From Parvicella sp964387945 (GTDB taxonomy: Bacteria; Bacteroidota; Bacteroidia; Flavobacteriales_D; Parvicellaceae), in NCBI GenBank assembly GCA_964387945.1, contig CAYLYX010000009.1:1-64000 (forward strand): DNA of 64,000 bases, in the 5' to 3' direction. Positions 63,615 to 64,000 of the stretch are shown here, piece by piece. Under the pieces are notes generated by a model, which worked only from the letters and a program-made list of their open reading frames with translations, did no database searches and was not told the DNA's origin. The first letter of the stretch is position 1; every line of letters begins with the position of its first letter. A program made the position numbers and the translations under genes.

Positions 63615-64000
63615 CTAAACAGACTTTACACCGTGCATCTTACACAACCAACCTAAATGACCGGTGTGAATACTTTCGTGACGAATGCTATGAATGATTG
63701 CGTCTCTTACGGTTTGAATCCCAGCAACGTTAAACGCCTTTTTTGTGGGTTGATCTAACTGTTCGTCAGATAGTTGATTAATGTGCTCCAATGTATTCAA
63801 ATGAATTTGCTTGAAGCTGTCTAGCACAGCCTTAAAATCTGGGTATGCATCGGTCACCTCATTGTCTCCTCCCATACTGAAACAAGCAAACCAATCTTCC
63901 TTTGTTCCTGAACCGTAAGTGAGGTAGTTGGCCAAAAAGTTCTCTGACATCGCTAGGTGTCCAATTTCCCAAATGATAGAATTGAAACGCTTACCATCAA
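63615..64000 (-). CDS. DinB-family protein (5' end beyond the window)
   Basis: The frame is open to the window edge, adding residues DGKRFNSIIWEIGHLA before MSENFLANYL. The WEIGHLAMSEN segment and the later HESIHTGHLGWLCK supply the three histidines expected of the DinB four-helix metal site. An ATG at 63950 exists, but the upstream residues clearly belong to the domain, so the true start is outside the window. DinB proteins of this type are often thiol- or metal-dependent transferases of unknown substrate. Confidence 0.82.
   Translation of the reverse strand, partial: DGKRFNSIIWEIGHLAMSENFLANYLTYGSGTKEDWFACFSMGGDNEVTDAYPDFKAVLDSFKQIHLNTLEHINQLSDEQLDQPTKKAFNVAGIQTVRDAIIHSIRHESIHTGHLGWLCKMHGVKSV

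Noticed and set aside
1..64000. CRISPR arrays, rRNA genes, transposases or prophage genes
   Set aside because: I looked for spaced direct repeats, ribosomal RNA signatures and recombinase or phage motifs and found none; the only mobile-DNA signs are the repeats around 25135-26677.

Overview
The window is chromosomal DNA from a member of the Bacteroidota, most likely a Flavobacteriales-type marine or freshwater bacterium. The evidence is: many proteins ending in type IX secretion (T9SS) sorting domains, a PorP/SprF-like protein, PKD-repeat and gliding-motility C-terminal domains, Bacteroidota-type promoters (TAnnTTTG at -7) with almost no Shine-Dalgarno sequences, a short MenE, a fused RibBA, a long PurF and a SDR-type threonine dehydrogenase. 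I cannot name a genus.

Layout. 1-5155: uvrC (5' end only, leaving the window), clpP, a possible small RNA, clpX, menC and menE, and a PmtA-like methyltransferase. 5297-14961: accessory secreted proteins, with a pappalysin-like metalloprotease whose signal peptide is cut off by an in-frame stop, followed by five overlapping T9SS cargo genes that look like duplicates of one another and share a 206-bp almost identical 3' end. 14976-24857: mnmE, a PAS/SpoIIE phosphatase, three tandem AIM24-family genes, a BlaI/BlaR-type pair whose sensor carries a TonB domain, a MORN-repeat protein, threonine dehydrogenase and hflX. 24967-26677: tRNA-Met with a structured leader and strong terminator, then a small accessory segment with direct repeats related to the tRNA 3' end. 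Inside it lies a two-gene, integron-like cassette (MORN peptide plus RibD/DHFR-like reductase) and a 10-N assembly gap.

26674-36780: an uncharacterised two-gene operon, asd, a coupled marR/nitroreductase/phosphoesterase/MATE run, a lipoprotein, a secreted protein with a caspase-like His/Cys pattern, and ribBA. 36894-46574: a DUF2723 protein and a NodB deacetylase, an ECF sigma factor overlapping a membrane-anchored PKD/CHU_C protein (likely its anti-sigma partner), a lysoplasmalogenase and a membrane pyrophosphatase. 46635-53693: a three-gene surface operon (PKD-repeat protein, TPR/PD40 protein, PorP/SprF). 53815-64000: a membrane protein, a secreted WD40-caspase, a large single-anchor protein, a SPOR-domain protein, purF and a DinB-family gene cut by the window end.

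Most genes are ordinary housekeeping or lineage-typical. The observations I would follow first are: the tRNA-Met repeats and cassette; the interrupted metalloprotease and recombining sorting domains; the sigma factor whose partner carries a T9SS type-B-like domain; the repeated placement of -7 boxes only 4-7 nt before start codons (predicted leaderless mRNAs); and the candidate RNA between clpP and clpX. All calls come from reading sequence alone; no database search was run.
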